A stretch of 64,000 nt of DNA from Nannocystis bainbridge (lineage in GTDB: Bacteria; Myxococcota_A; Polyangia; Nannocystales; Nannocystaceae), in the NCBI RefSeq assembly GCF_028368995.1, contig NZ_JAQNDL010000001.1, positions 4,242,001-4,306,000 of the forward strand, read 5' to 3'. Within the stretch, counting starts at the first letter, position 1; every line of letters begins with the position of its first letter. The notes beneath the pieces are model-generated. The model was not told where the DNA came from. It saw only the letters and a list, made by a program, of their open reading frames with translations, and did not search any database. Positions 25,206 to 34,311 of this stretch are shown here, one piece after another. The position numbers were made by a program, and so were the translations under genes.

Positions 25206-27563
25206 CTAAAACGCTCCACGAAGGCCCAGGGAGGGTAAAATGTATCTTAGGCCACGCGAGCCGCACGTCGTGTTGCTGACGATCGAGCCTGCTCCCGACA
25301 TCGCTGCATCCGAATTTCCTTGGAGCACGCAAGCGATGACTTCGCTCGAATACGTGGAGTTGAGCACGTCTGCGACGAAGTGCAGGCTCCAAGAGCGGAA
25401 GCGCCAAGTTCGTTCGGCGCGCAGGTCGAGCTGGAAGTAAGCGGGCAAGCGACGGTTGTTACGGTTGTAGAGAAGTGCCTCAGAAGCGGTCTGATCGCCG
25501 ATTTGGACGGTGTACGGGCGACCTGAATGAAAGTGCAGGCGACCGCCGAAGCTCCAGCGATCGCTGATGCGATAGCCGAGCACGACGTTGACGATGTGAC
25601 GCTGATCCCAGCTCGAGGGGGCGCGGCCGCCGTACTCGTACTCGCGGGTCGAGCGCGACAGCGTGTACGCGGCCCACCCGTACGCACGCTGACCGGGCAG
25701 CAGGCGCGCCATCGTCTCGATGCCGTACGACCAACCTTTGGCCGAGATCACGACGTCGTCGATCTCCTGCAGCTTGCCCGACGACAGCGACGCGAGGTCG
25801 TAGTCCTGCAGATTCGAAAGGCGGCCGAGGTAGACGTCTTGGGTGATCGCCAGCTTGTTGCCGAGCACCAGCTCGTAGCCGGCGCTACCCTGAATGTTGC
25901 GCTGCAGGCCGCGCTCGAAGCCGAAGCTCTCGAGCCCCGGGACCGGCACGGGGAAGCTCGGCGGCTGGTGGTAGACGCCGATGTTCTGGCGCAGCGTCCA
26001 GCGCTCGCCGACCTTCTCGCGCACGAGGATCCGCGGGTCGATGCCGAACGCGTGGGTCAGCGTGCGCGCCTGCGGCAGCACCGGCGAGTGACCGACCTGG
26101 GTGTAGAGATCGCCGCGCACGCCGGGGCGGATGTCGAACCGACCCTTGCGCCACAGCAGCTCGGCGTAGAGGCCCGTGGCCGAGACCACGCGGTCGCTGA
26201 ACAGCTGCGTGAGGCTCTCGAGCTGCCAGCCCTCGCCCGCCGTGGCCCCCGTCGTGCCGCGGAAGATCTGGACCTCCTGATCGATGCCGACCCCGAGCTC
26301 CGCGTTGCCGCTCTCACCGACGGGCACGCGCACGTCGACGCGCGGCGCGATCAACCATTCGTTGCTGCGCGTGCGCGACACACCCGTGCGATCGAGGCCG
26401 AGGCCGAGGCTGTAGGTTGCGACGCCGCCGCGCGGCAGCTCGTGGCGGATCTTCTGCACCAGCCGGTAGAACTCGAAGCGCACGAACGGGGTCGGGTTCG
26501 ACTTCTCACCCAGCTCGTCGAAGCTGCCGAGGGCGAACGCGGTGTACGTGGCGCGCTTGCCGAGCGCGTGGTCGAAGCGGGCCTGGTAGTCCCAGAAGCG
26601 CAGCTTGAGGTTGGCCTGGACCAGCGTCAGCACGCCCGCGGTGTAGCTGTAGCGCCCCGCCAGCGTCAGCGAGCCGCGCGCCGGCCCGCGCCGACAGTCC
26701 TCGCGCTTGATCCGACCTGTCCTTTTAGACCTGGCCTTTTTTCGCTGTTCTGCGAGACATGACCGATCGTGCTTGTAGTTGAGCGGGATCTCGACGAGGC
26801 CGCCGGCGTCCGTGAGGCGGATGTCGAACTCCCCGTAGGCGCGGTCGCGGCGAGCGGCGCGCGTGCGGCCCTCGATGATGCCGCTGGCGTAGCGTCCGAG
26901 CCGCACCGGCGCGCCGCTGGCATAAAAGTCGACCTGGTCGATGAAGTACGGGTGGATGACGGACGGCCCGAGCGCGACGTGGAACAGGATCGGCACGCGC
27001 ACGCCGTCGAGGTAGTAACCGGTGTTGCCGGGCGCCGCGCCGCGGACCACCACGTACGGCAGGAAGCCGGCCAGCTGCGACACCCCGGGCAGGCTCCCGA
27101 CCACGCGGAACGGATCGCCGAAGGTCCCCGGCACTGCGCGGATCTCCTCGTCGCGCAGCGTCGTGCTCGACACCGCCACCTCGCGTTGCTGCCGGACCAC
27201 CGTGCGGTACGGGTTGCCGGCGACATCGGGCGCGAGGCGGTACTCGTAGACCAGGTCTTGCCGATCTTCGAGCTTGATACTCACGGACAGGTCCTGAAAG
27301 CCAGCCGCGCGGATGAGCAGCTTGTGCTCGCCGGGCGGCAGCCACAGCTCGAAGTGCCCGGTCTTGTCGGTCTCGGTCGAGTTGTCGTCGCCGAGCAGAC
27401 GCGCGCCTGCCACTGGATCGCGGCTGCCGTACGCCATCACCCGACCGCGCAGGCGCGCTCGCCCGAGCCGCGCGGGCGCGACGGTCGTGGCCTCGGCTGT
27501 CTCGTTCGACGCGCTCGCCGGCACCGACGCTGGCGCGAGCGCGAGGAGGAGAGCGAGCACCAC
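25206..27563 (-). CDS. TonB-dependent receptor-like outer-membrane protein
   Basis: 785 residues from GTG 27563. After the signal peptide, residues ~36-110 form a carboxypeptidase-regulatory-like Ig domain (RLRGRVMAYGSRDPVAGARLLGDD, LWLPPGEHKLLIRAAGF), then a plug (EEIRAVPGTFGDPFRVVGSLPGV, VVVRGAAPGNTGYYLDGVRV) and a long beta-barrel ending in Phe. This layout, without a clear TonB box, is common in myxobacterial and Bacteroidetes receptors for unknown substrates. Residues ~270-288 (SCLAEQRKKARSKRTGRIK) form a Lys/Arg-rich insert coded by a family palindrome. It is the last gene of a minus-strand run. Confidence 0.9.
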   Translation of the reverse strand: MVLALLLALAPASVPASASNETAEATTVAPARLGRARLRGRVMAYGSRDPVAGARLLGDDNSTETDKTGHFELWLPPGEHKLLIRAAGFQDLSVSIKLEDRQDLVYEYRLAPDVAGNPYRTVVRQQREVAVSSTTLRDEEIRAVPGTFGDPFRVVGSLPGVSQLAGFLPYVVVRGAAPGNTGYYLDGVRVPILFHVALGPSVIHPYFIDQVDFYASGAPVRLGRYASGIIEGRTRAARRDRAYGEFDIRLTDAGGLVEIPLNYKHDRSCLAEQRKKARSKRTGRIKREDCRRGPARGSLTLAGRYSYTAGVLTLVQANLKLRFWDYQARFDHALGKRATYTAFALGSFDELGEKSNPTPFVRFEFYRLVQKIRHELPRGGVATYSLGLGLDRTGVSRTRSNEWLIAPRVDVRVPVGESGNAELGVGIDQEVQIFRGTTGATAGEGWQLESLTQLFSDRVVSATGLYAELLWRKGRFDIRPGVRGDLYTQVGHSPVLPQARTLTHAFGIDPRILVREKVGERWTLRQNIGVYHQPPSFPVPVPGLESFGFERGLQRNIQGSAGYELVLGNKLAITQDVYLGRLSNLQDYDLASLSSGKLQEIDDVVISAKGWSYGIETMARLLPGQRAYGWAAYTLSRSTREYEYGGRAPSSWDQRHIVNVVLGYRISDRWSFGGRLHFHSGRPYTVQIGDQTASEALLYNRNNRRLPAYFQLDLRAERTWRFRSWSLHFVADVLNSTYSSEVIACVLQGNSDAAMSGAGSIVSNTTCGSRGLRYILPSLGLRGAF
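26709..26755. repeat. Family palindrome inside the TonB-receptor coding sequence
   Basis: ACCTGTCC-TTTTAG-ACCTGGCC, a T6 run and TGTTCTGCGAGACATG follow one another. The stretch is markedly lower in GC than its surroundings and keeps the frame open. Confidence 0.7.
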
Positions 27564-27632
27564 GCGCCCAGGATATCGGAGGTCCGTGGCGTCGAGGTCG
27601 CGAATGCGCGCGAGCTCGAAAGACCTCGATGC

Positions 27633-28175
27633 TCAGGCCCCGTCGCGGCGCATCGCGGCCCGGCGCGCGCCCGGCAGGCGAGCATCGTCGGCGCTCGAGG
27701 GACCGCGACGCGGCGTCGTCATCCGCTCCGTGGCCGGCTCGGCGGGCGGGGCCGCTGGCGACGGTCGCGGCAGTGATTTGCGCCGCTCGCCCGGCGGCTC
27801 GGCGGGCGGGGCGGTGCGCATCGCCGCGGGTGACGGTCGCGGCAGTGATTTGCGCCGCTCGCCCGACGGCTCGACGGGCGGGGCGGTGCGCATCGCCGCG
27901 TGTGACGGTCGCGGCAGTGATTTGCGCCGCTCGCCCGGCGGCTCCTTCGTGGTCGTCGCGCGCGTCGGCGCCTCGACGTACTCGCCGAAGATCCGCTGCT
28001 TCATGTCCTCGAGCATCGGCGAGATCCGCCCGCGCGTCCCGTCGAGCAGGTCCTTCGCTTGCGGCGTCTCACCGATCCGGTCGACGTGCTCCGACAGCGT
28101 GAACGCGCCGAGCTTGACCGTGCAGCTCGCCCACAGGACCGCCACCAGGAACACGAGGCTGAGCAGGGTGCGCAT
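27633..28175 (-). CDS. Small membrane-anchored protein with three 24-residue repeats
   Basis: 180 residues. A single N-terminal hydrophobic segment (LLSLVFLVAVLWASCTV) anchors or exports it, and a short conserved-looking region follows (LGAFTLSEHVDRIGETPQAKDLLDGTRGRI). From about residue 78 a Pro/Arg-rich tail repeats GERRKSLPRPS(P/H)AAMRTAPP with a 72-bp nucleotide period (about 27760-27970). The basic tail could contact nucleic acid, peptidoglycan or membranes. No family recognised. It lies between proC and the TonB-receptor gene on the same strand. Confidence 0.7.
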   Translation of the reverse strand: MRTLLSLVFLVAVLWASCTVKLGAFTLSEHVDRIGETPQAKDLLDGTRGRISPMLEDMKQRIFGEYVEAPTRATTTKEPPGERRKSLPRPSHAAMRTAPPVEPSGERRKSLPRPSPAAMRTAPPAEPPGERRKSLPRPSPAAPPAEPATERMTTPRRGPSSADDARLPGARRAAMRRDGA

Positions 28176-28283
28176 GAAGCCGGGCGCGCGAGCCTCCCGA
28201 GGCGCGCGCGCGCGATCTTCGAGCCCGCCGCGCGCCGAGGCAAATTTTTGACCGGCGGCGCCGCGCGCCCACCGGGCGCGCCG

Positions 28284-29117
28284 TCACTTCTCCGCGCTGC
28301 TGTCGCGTCCGAGCTCGGAGGCGACCTTGGCGGCCTCCTGGATCGTGCGGGCGAGGACGGAGCGGATCCTGCCGTCCTCCATGGTCAGGATGCCGGCGAT
28401 CGTGCAACCGGCCGGCGTGGTGACTTGATCCTTGAGGGCGGCCGGGTGGAAGCCGGTCGACAGCACCATGCGCGCCGCGCCCTGGAACACCTGTGCCGCC
28501 ATCTGCAGCGCCACCGGGCGCGGCAGGCCCATCATCACGCCGCCGTCGGCCATCGCCTCGATCATCACGTAGACGAACGCCGGGCCGCTGGCGCCGAGGC
28601 TCGTCACCGCGTCCATCAATTTGTCCTCGACCTCGAGGCACAGGCCCACGGTGTCGAACAGCTGTTTCGCCAGGCCGACCTCGGCGTCGCCCGCTCGCTG
28701 GCCGCGCGCCAGCACCGTCATGCCCTGTCCGATGAGACATGGCGTATTGGGCATGGCCCGAATGACAGGGCTCGCCGGCAACCATCCCTGCAGCTGGGCG
28801 AGCGTGACCCCGGCGGCGATGCTGATGACCGGCTTGTCGACCAGCGCCGCCTGCACCCCGTCCTCGTGCAGCACCTTGCTGACGCGCTGGGGCTTGACCG
28901 CGAGCAGCACCGCGTCGGCCTCGCGCATCGCCTGCAGGTTGTCGGCGGCGATGCGGACGCCATGACGCTGACGGACGGCCTCGGCGGCCTCGTGCCTGCG
29001 CGTGGTCGCCACGATCTGCGTCGGCGCGAGCAGCCCCGCGCGCAGCAGGCCGGCGGCGATCGCCTCGCCCATGGTCCCGCAGCCGATGATCGCCAGAGTC
29101 CGCCCTGCCAGCAGCAT
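28284..29117 (-). CDS. proC: Pyrroline-5-carboxylate reductase
   Basis: 277 residues, normal length. It catalyses the last step of proline synthesis, NAD(P)H-dependent reduction of 1-pyrroline-5-carboxylate. The Rossmann motif IIGCGTMGEAIAAGL is at residues ~10-24, VLLAVKPQ follows, RAMPNTPCLIGQGMTVL is the conserved central block, and the dimerisation domain contains SLGASGPAFVYVMIEAMADGGV and DQVTTPAGCTIAGI. The ATG at 29117 is preferred over upstream in-frame starts because the Rossmann fold begins there. The RAMPNTP block is coded by a 49-bp imperfect palindrome (28723-28771). Confidence 0.96.
   Translation of the reverse strand: MLLAGRTLAIIGCGTMGEAIAAGLLRAGLLAPTQIVATTRRHEAAEAVRQRHGVRIAADNLQAMREADAVLLAVKPQRVSKVLHEDGVQAALVDKPVISIAAGVTLAQLQGWLPASPVIRAMPNTPCLIGQGMTVLARGQRAGDAEVGLAKQLFDTVGLCLEVEDKLMDAVTSLGASGPAFVYVMIEAMADGGVMMGLPRPVALQMAAQVFQGAARMVLSTGFHPAALKDQVTTPAGCTIAGILTMEDGRIRSVLARTIQEAAKVASELGRDSSAEK
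28723..28771. repeat. Compound family palindrome within proC
   Basis: CCCTGTC (28723-28729) and GACAGGG (28764-28770) form outer arms; inside lie GACATGGC and GGGCATGGCC. It codes for the conserved RAMPNTP region, so it is not a dispensable insert. Confidence 0.6.
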
Positions 29118-29152
29118 GGGCCGGCGCTTACCACAGGCCGCGGGCTCGCGCC

Positions 29153-29854
29153 TCAAATCGGGCGGGACGGCTGGTACACCCACGACACCGCGACGGGCTC
29201 GCGATCGACGGGCTCGCCCGGCTCGCGGCTCGGATCGGCGTCGTCCGTCCACGGATCGACGTCGTCTTCGATCGCCATCGCGTCGACCTCTCGCGGCGCC
29301 GCGGCCTCCATCGGCGCGGAGATCGCCGTCACCAGCATCTCCTTCGGGACGTCCGATCCGCGGGGCGGCCAGATCCCGCGGCCGATCGCCGCGATCTCCC
29401 CCAACACGTGGCCGCCGGCGATCGCCTCCTCGAGCCGCCGCTTGAGCGCCTGCACGGCCGGGAAGTAGTCCTTGCGCGAGTAGCGCTGATTGAGCACGCA
29501 GAACTCTTCGTTCTTGAGGCCGACGCAGGCGAAGCACTGCGTGCAGCCGAAGCAGTCGACGCAGAGCACGAGGTACTGCGAATCCTCACAACCTTCGCAG
29601 AATTCGAGGTGGCCCGAGCGGACGCACGAGCGGCTGAACCGCGAGCGGGTGCAGGCGCGGCAGTCGTGGCACAGCTCGCAGTTGCTGCAGTCGTTGCAGC
29701 GCACGCACTGGACGCAGAAGCGGCAGCGGTTGCAATCGAGGCAGCCGTCGCAGCGGAGGTTGCCATCGCCGGCGCGGCTCGGTGCGATCTCGGCGCGGTG
29801 GGCGTCGAGGAGCCCGCGGAACTGGGCCAGCAGTTCGTCGAGGGTCGGATGCAC
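29153..29854 (-). CDS. Cys-rich protein with many CxxC knuckles
   Basis: 233 residues from GTG 29854. Residues ~34-118 hold about 26 cysteines spaced mostly as CxxC or CxxCxxC (CDGCLDCNRCRFCVQCVRCNDC, later CVDCFGCTQCFACVG). Such density implies a multi-metal (zinc or Fe-S) or disulfide-rich domain. The LKNEEFCVLNQRYSRKDYF phrase and the acidic C-terminus (residues ~190-230) flank it. No signal peptide is seen, so metal binding in the cytoplasm is more likely than disulfides. I recognise it as a type seen in myxobacterial genomes but not as a characterised family. It precedes proC by 35 bp on the same strand. Confidence 0.75.
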   Translation of the reverse strand: MHPTLDELLAQFRGLLDAHRAEIAPSRAGDGNLRCDGCLDCNRCRFCVQCVRCNDCSNCELCHDCRACTRSRFSRSCVRSGHLEFCEGCEDSQYLVLCVDCFGCTQCFACVGLKNEEFCVLNQRYSRKDYFPAVQALKRRLEEAIAGGHVLGEIAAIGRGIWPPRGSDVPKEMLVTAISAPMEAAAPREVDAMAIEDDVDPWTDDADPSREPGEPVDREPVAVSWVYQPSRPI

Positions 29855-29923
29855 GGTCTACGAGGGTGCCACGGATCGCGGCGTGACCCAAAGTAGCGGG
29901 CCGTGTATGCTCCGCGCGCGCCC

Positions 29924-30535
29924 ATGGCCTCCAGCCGCCTCCTGATCGTCGTTGCGCTGCTTGCGCAAGCCCTCGCGCTCGGCGCTTGTCAGCGAAAGAT
30001 CGGCAGCGCGTGCCGGGTGAGCACCGACTGCAGCTTCCGCGGCGAGCGAATCTGCGACCTCTCGTACCTCGTCGACAGCAGCGGCAACCCCGACCCCAAC
30101 GGCAAGGGCGAATGCACCATCGAGGGCTGCACGCCCGGCTCGTGCCCAAAAGAGGGCGCCTGCATTCAGGTCTTCAACACCGAGTTCCTGAGCGTGGCGT
30201 GCGAACCCGACTGCGAAGACCGGCGCCCGGTCGGCGCCGACGACAAGCTGTCGCCCGACGACCCCCAGTACAAGTGCCGCGAGCTCGACGACCCCACGGT
30301 CTACAACCGCTGCACCGACCAGGAGCTGTGCCTGCCCGAGGGTCTGTGCGCCGACCTCTTCAGCGCGCGGATCTCCTGCCGCAAAGAGTGCAACAGCGAC
30401 CGCGGCTGCCGTGACGGCTACGAGTGCCGCGAGACCGGCGGCAACGGCGTCTACGTGGCGTTCTCGCCGACGAACCCGGACTCGCTGCCGATCGAGCGCA
30501 TCTGCATGCCGATCGAGCCCAAGGCCGGCGAGTAG
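29924..30535 (+). CDS. Cys-rich lipoprotein
   Basis: 203 residues from ATG 29924, with lipobox ALGAC. The mature protein has about 20 cysteines in a spacing that suggests disulfide-stabilised EGF-like or Dickkopf-like modules (GSACRVSTDCSFRGERICD, CTIEGCTPGSCPKEGACIQV, CRKECNSDRGCRDGYECRE). Eukaryote-like Cys-rich modules on lipoproteins are frequent in myxobacteria. Function unknown. It diverges from the Cys-rich gene at 29153. Confidence 0.8.
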   Translation: MASSRLLIVVALLAQALALGACQRKIGSACRVSTDCSFRGERICDLSYLVDSSGNPDPNGKGECTIEGCTPGSCPKEGACIQVFNTEFLSVACEPDCEDRRPVGADDKLSPDDPQYKCRELDDPTVYNRCTDQELCLPEGLCADLFSARISCRKECNSDRGCRDGYECRETGGNGVYVAFSPTNPDSLPIERICMPIEPKAGE

Positions 30536-30894
30536 ATCTCCGGGCCGATCCCCGGCGCGGCAGCGCGCATGCATCGTCGACGCGCGCGCAGGTGGCTGTC
30601 TCTCGGGACAGCTTCACCACTGCTCCGAGGCAAACGCTCTCTCGCCAGGCGTCGAGAGTCACCTGTCCTTCGAGATATATTATCGTGGCGCGCCCCGTGC
30701 TCACCTGTCCTTCTGGACATGCCACGATCGACCATCGAGCGCCCTCGCTGTCCCGCGGGCTGGCCGGGCGTCCCGCCGGCGGGCCACCTGGCGCCGGGGC
30801 CATGTCCGCAAGTGCTTGAAAAGCTTCGAACGGCGCCGCGGCGCTCCGCTTGCTCAATGGGATTCATCGGCGAGAGCGCCGAACGGAGTCACCC
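30536..30894. other. Gene-free region with three family palindromes
   Basis: GCTGTC-TCTCGG-GACAGC lies at 30595-30612, CACCTGTCC-TTCGAG at 30660-30674 and CACCTGTCC-TTCT-GGACATG at 30702-30721. An AT-rich patch (GATATATTATCG, 30674-30685) contains TATTAT but no matching -35. The GGAG ribosome site of the next gene is at its end. Confidence 0.65.
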
Positions 30895-31233
30895 ATGTTC
30901 AAGCAGATCCGTACCTTCCTGTCCCTGTCCACCCTCGCGGCCGCGCTGTTGACGGCCACGCCGGCCTTCGCCGCGCCGACCCTCGAGGGCCAGGTCAACC
31001 TCAACACCGCGACCGTCGAGCAGCTCGAGCTGCTCCCGGGCATCGGTCCGGCGATGGCCAAGAAGATCGTCGACTACCGCGCCAGCAAGCCGTTCCAGGA
31101 GACCAACCACCTCGTCCGGATCAAGGGCATCGGGCCCAAGACCTTCGCCAAGCTCAAGCAGTACCTCGTGCTCAAGGGCGAGACCAACCTGCGCGAAGTC
31201 CCGAAGGACGAGTTGGCCACCAAGCAGCCCTGA
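30895..31233 (+). CDS. Secreted ComEA-like helix-hairpin-helix protein
   Basis: 112 residues: a signal peptide (LSTLAAALLTATPAFA) and one (HhH)2 domain, VNLNTATVEQLELLPGIGPAMAKKIVDYRA...IKGIGPKTFAKLKQYL. The hairpins LPGIGPAMA and IKGIGPKTF bind DNA backbone in the ComEA family, where the periplasmic protein pulls transforming DNA inwards. No other competence gene is adjacent, so a role in DNA uptake is only an inference. The start is ATG 30895 behind a GGAG site. Confidence 0.9.
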   Translation: MFKQIRTFLSLSTLAAALLTATPAFAAPTLEGQVNLNTATVEQLELLPGIGPAMAKKIVDYRASKPFQETNHLVRIKGIGPKTFAKLKQYLVLKGETNLREVPKDELATKQP

Positions 31234-31680
31234 GCCGCTCGCTCTGGCCAGCCGGGGCACGAGCACGGGCGTGACGGGCGAGGGATTCTCCGTGGCCCGC
31301 TCATCGCGACGGTCTGCACTCCACCACGATGACGCTCGTCGCGCTCGTGCTCGTGCTCCGACCGGCCGGAGCAATGTCCTTCGCGACATGTCCCGAAGAA
31401 CACTTTAAAGAAAAGTGGGCTCCCCGGTGAGCCTTGGTTCCCCTCTCGCCTCGGAGGCCGCGACCGGCGCGCAGCGATCGGTGAGCGTCCCTCCTTCACC
31501 TCGCCCCGACGTCACGAAGCGCCGGCCCGCGGTCCTCCGAGCATTTCGCAGCATCATCACCACTTTTGTTTGCGAGCCATCAATGTGCTGGAACCCCTCG
31601 AAGCCCACGCGCTGCTCGCCCGTCGCCCACCTGCGCTTCTCCCGTGCACGTCCCGCCGGGACGGGTTAAGGTTCCGGGGC
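31234..31680. other. 447-bp gene-free region
   Basis: It holds one compound family palindrome (31375-31404: ATGTCC-TTCG-CGACATGTCC-CGAAGAAC). Nothing else is recognisable. Confidence 0.55.
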
Positions 31681-32649
31681 GTGCGCTCGCGTCTCCTCGT
31701 TCCCGTCTTCGCTGCGCTCCTCGCCGCTGCTGCGGCCGGATGCCGACCGCCCGAGATCCTCCCGCCCTACGCGACGGGGCAGGCGCCCAGGTCCGACGCC
31801 TTGCTCGGCGCGGCGGCGCCGAAGATCTCCGCCCTTCAGGTCCCGGTCGCCAAGATCCGCATCGGTCGCGCGCCGAGCGGCAACCTCATGTTCCTGGCCC
31901 AAAAGCCAGGTCGATTCTCCGGCCAGATCCAGATCGCCGGCCACGAGTTCGTGTCGCTCGCCTTCAACGAGCGCGGCTACACCCTGCGCAACGTCGCCGC
32001 CGACAACCTCCCGGCCGGCTTCTTCGCCGGGCCCCCGGCTGACTGCGCGATCCAGCGGCTGCTCGGGGTCCCGTTCGCCGCGCGCGAGCTGGTGTCGCTG
32101 GTGCTGGGCGGCGCTCCGGTGCTCGCCCCGCCGTACGAGGTCGTGGCGCAGAGCTGGGATCCACGCCACGGCCACGAGGTCTTGCGCCTGCGCGCCCCCG
32201 GCTACGAGCAAGAGCTGCGGTTCGCCTTCGTCGACGGCGTGTGGTGGTCCGCGGGCGGCACGCTGTGGCAGCGCCGCGCCGACGGCCAGCTGGCGCGCAT
32301 GTGGTCGCTCCTGCACGAGGAGCTGCGCCCCGTCGACGGCACGGTGCTGCCGCGTCGCACCCGCCTCGCCGGTCCCAGCACCCGCCGCCAGGACCTCGTC
32401 ATCATCACCTACGGCGCCCAGGCCGTCGATCCCGACCTGGGTGGCAGCGCGGCCGTGGCCGGCGACGACGAGGCCGGCTGGGAGGACGAGGACACCGCCA
32501 GTCCGCCCGGCGATGGCGACGGCGACGAAGCACCTGTCCCCGGGGACACCTCCGCGACTCCGCCATCACCGCCCAGCGATGCAGCGATCCCCCCGCAGTT
32601 CACCCTCGACGGCGCCGGTCTGGCGCCGCGCGGCGAACTCTGCCGCTAG
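31681..32649 (+). CDS. Lipoprotein, LolA/DUF4292-like, with a triplicated C-terminal tail
   Basis: 322 residues from GTG 31681, lipobox AAAAGC. The body alternates amphipathic strands (ISALQVPVAKIRIGRAPSGNLMFLAQKPGRFSGQIQIAGHEFVSLAFNERGYTLR, LLGVPFAARELVSLVLGG) in the order seen in DUF4292/LolB-like lipoproteins that bind or insert lipoproteins or lipids; the call is tentative. A low-complexity Gly/Asp-rich linker contains a family palindrome (32532-32551). The last 17 residues, PQFTLDGAGLAPRGELC plus Arg, are repeated twice downstream at 91-bp intervals, once in each other reading frame. It converges with the beta-barrel gene across a perfect 12-bp hairpin. Confidence 0.75.
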   Translation: MRSRLLVPVFAALLAAAAAGCRPPEILPPYATGQAPRSDALLGAAAPKISALQVPVAKIRIGRAPSGNLMFLAQKPGRFSGQIQIAGHEFVSLAFNERGYTLRNVAADNLPAGFFAGPPADCAIQRLLGVPFAARELVSLVLGGAPVLAPPYEVVAQSWDPRHGHEVLRLRAPGYEQELRFAFVDGVWWSAGGTLWQRRADGQLARMWSLLHEELRPVDGTVLPRRTRLAGPSTRRQDLVIITYGAQAVDPDLGGSAAVAGDDEAGWEDEDTASPPGDGDGDEAPVPGDTSATPPSPPSDAAIPPQFTLDGAGLAPRGELCR

Positions 32650-32850
32650 CCGACCCGCGGCCGGCTCGCTACCTGATCACGCCCCGCAGTTCAGCCTCGA
32701 CGGCGCCGATCTGGCGCCGCGCGGCGAACTCTGCCGCTAGCCGACCCGGGACCGGCTCGCTGCCGATCGCGCCCCCGCAATTCACCCTCGACGGCGCCGG
32801 TCTGGCCCCGCGCGACGAAATCTGCCGCTAGCCGACCCGCGGCCCGATCA
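32591..32850 (+). repeat. Three 91-bp tandem repeats coding one C-terminal tail in three frames
   Basis: Copies start at 32591, 32682 and 32773. Each contains CCGCAGTTC(A)...CTGCCGCTAG and codes PQF(T/S)LDGA(G/D)LAPR(G/D)E(L/I)CR-stop, ending at 32649, 32740 and 32831. Because 91 is 1 modulo 3, the copies lie in frames 1, 2 and 3; the second and third frames stay open through the earlier copies. Confidence 0.93.
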
Positions 32851-32866
32851 AGGGGTAGCCCCGCGA

Positions 32867-32923
32867 GCTGTCTCTCGGCGCATGCTCCGAAGGGCATGTC
32901 CTTCGGAGCATGTCCCTTCGGCC
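32867..32923. repeat. Family palindromes with a perfect 12-bp stem between convergent genes
   Basis: CATGCTCCGAAG (32881-32892) pairs with CTTCGGAGCATG (32901-32912) around GGCATGTC, flanked by GCTGTCTCTCGG and TGTCCCTTCGG. It lies directly before the stop of the minus-strand gene at 32925 and could terminate both genes. Confidence 0.85.
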
Positions 32924-32924
32924 A

Positions 32925-34115
<1,191 letters not shown>

Positions 34116-34311
34116 GGGCTCTACTATACGCAGATCGCGTCGCGCGCGGCAAAACTGCTGCCGTCTTCAGGCCCCACCCGCAGCGCGATTTCGCACACAT
34201 TCCGCGCGCGGCTCACGCGGGTCGGCGAGCGAGCGAACCACGTTTCACGAGGATCGCCTGACCATGACGACATGGTCTTTGCGCCCGGCGGCTCGCCGGC
34301 TTGCGAGTGGT

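Noticed and set aside
32650..32831. Two separate small genes made by tail copies 2 and 3
   Set aside because: Neither copy has its own start or ribosome site; they make sense only as alternative endings or as duplicated 3' sequence.
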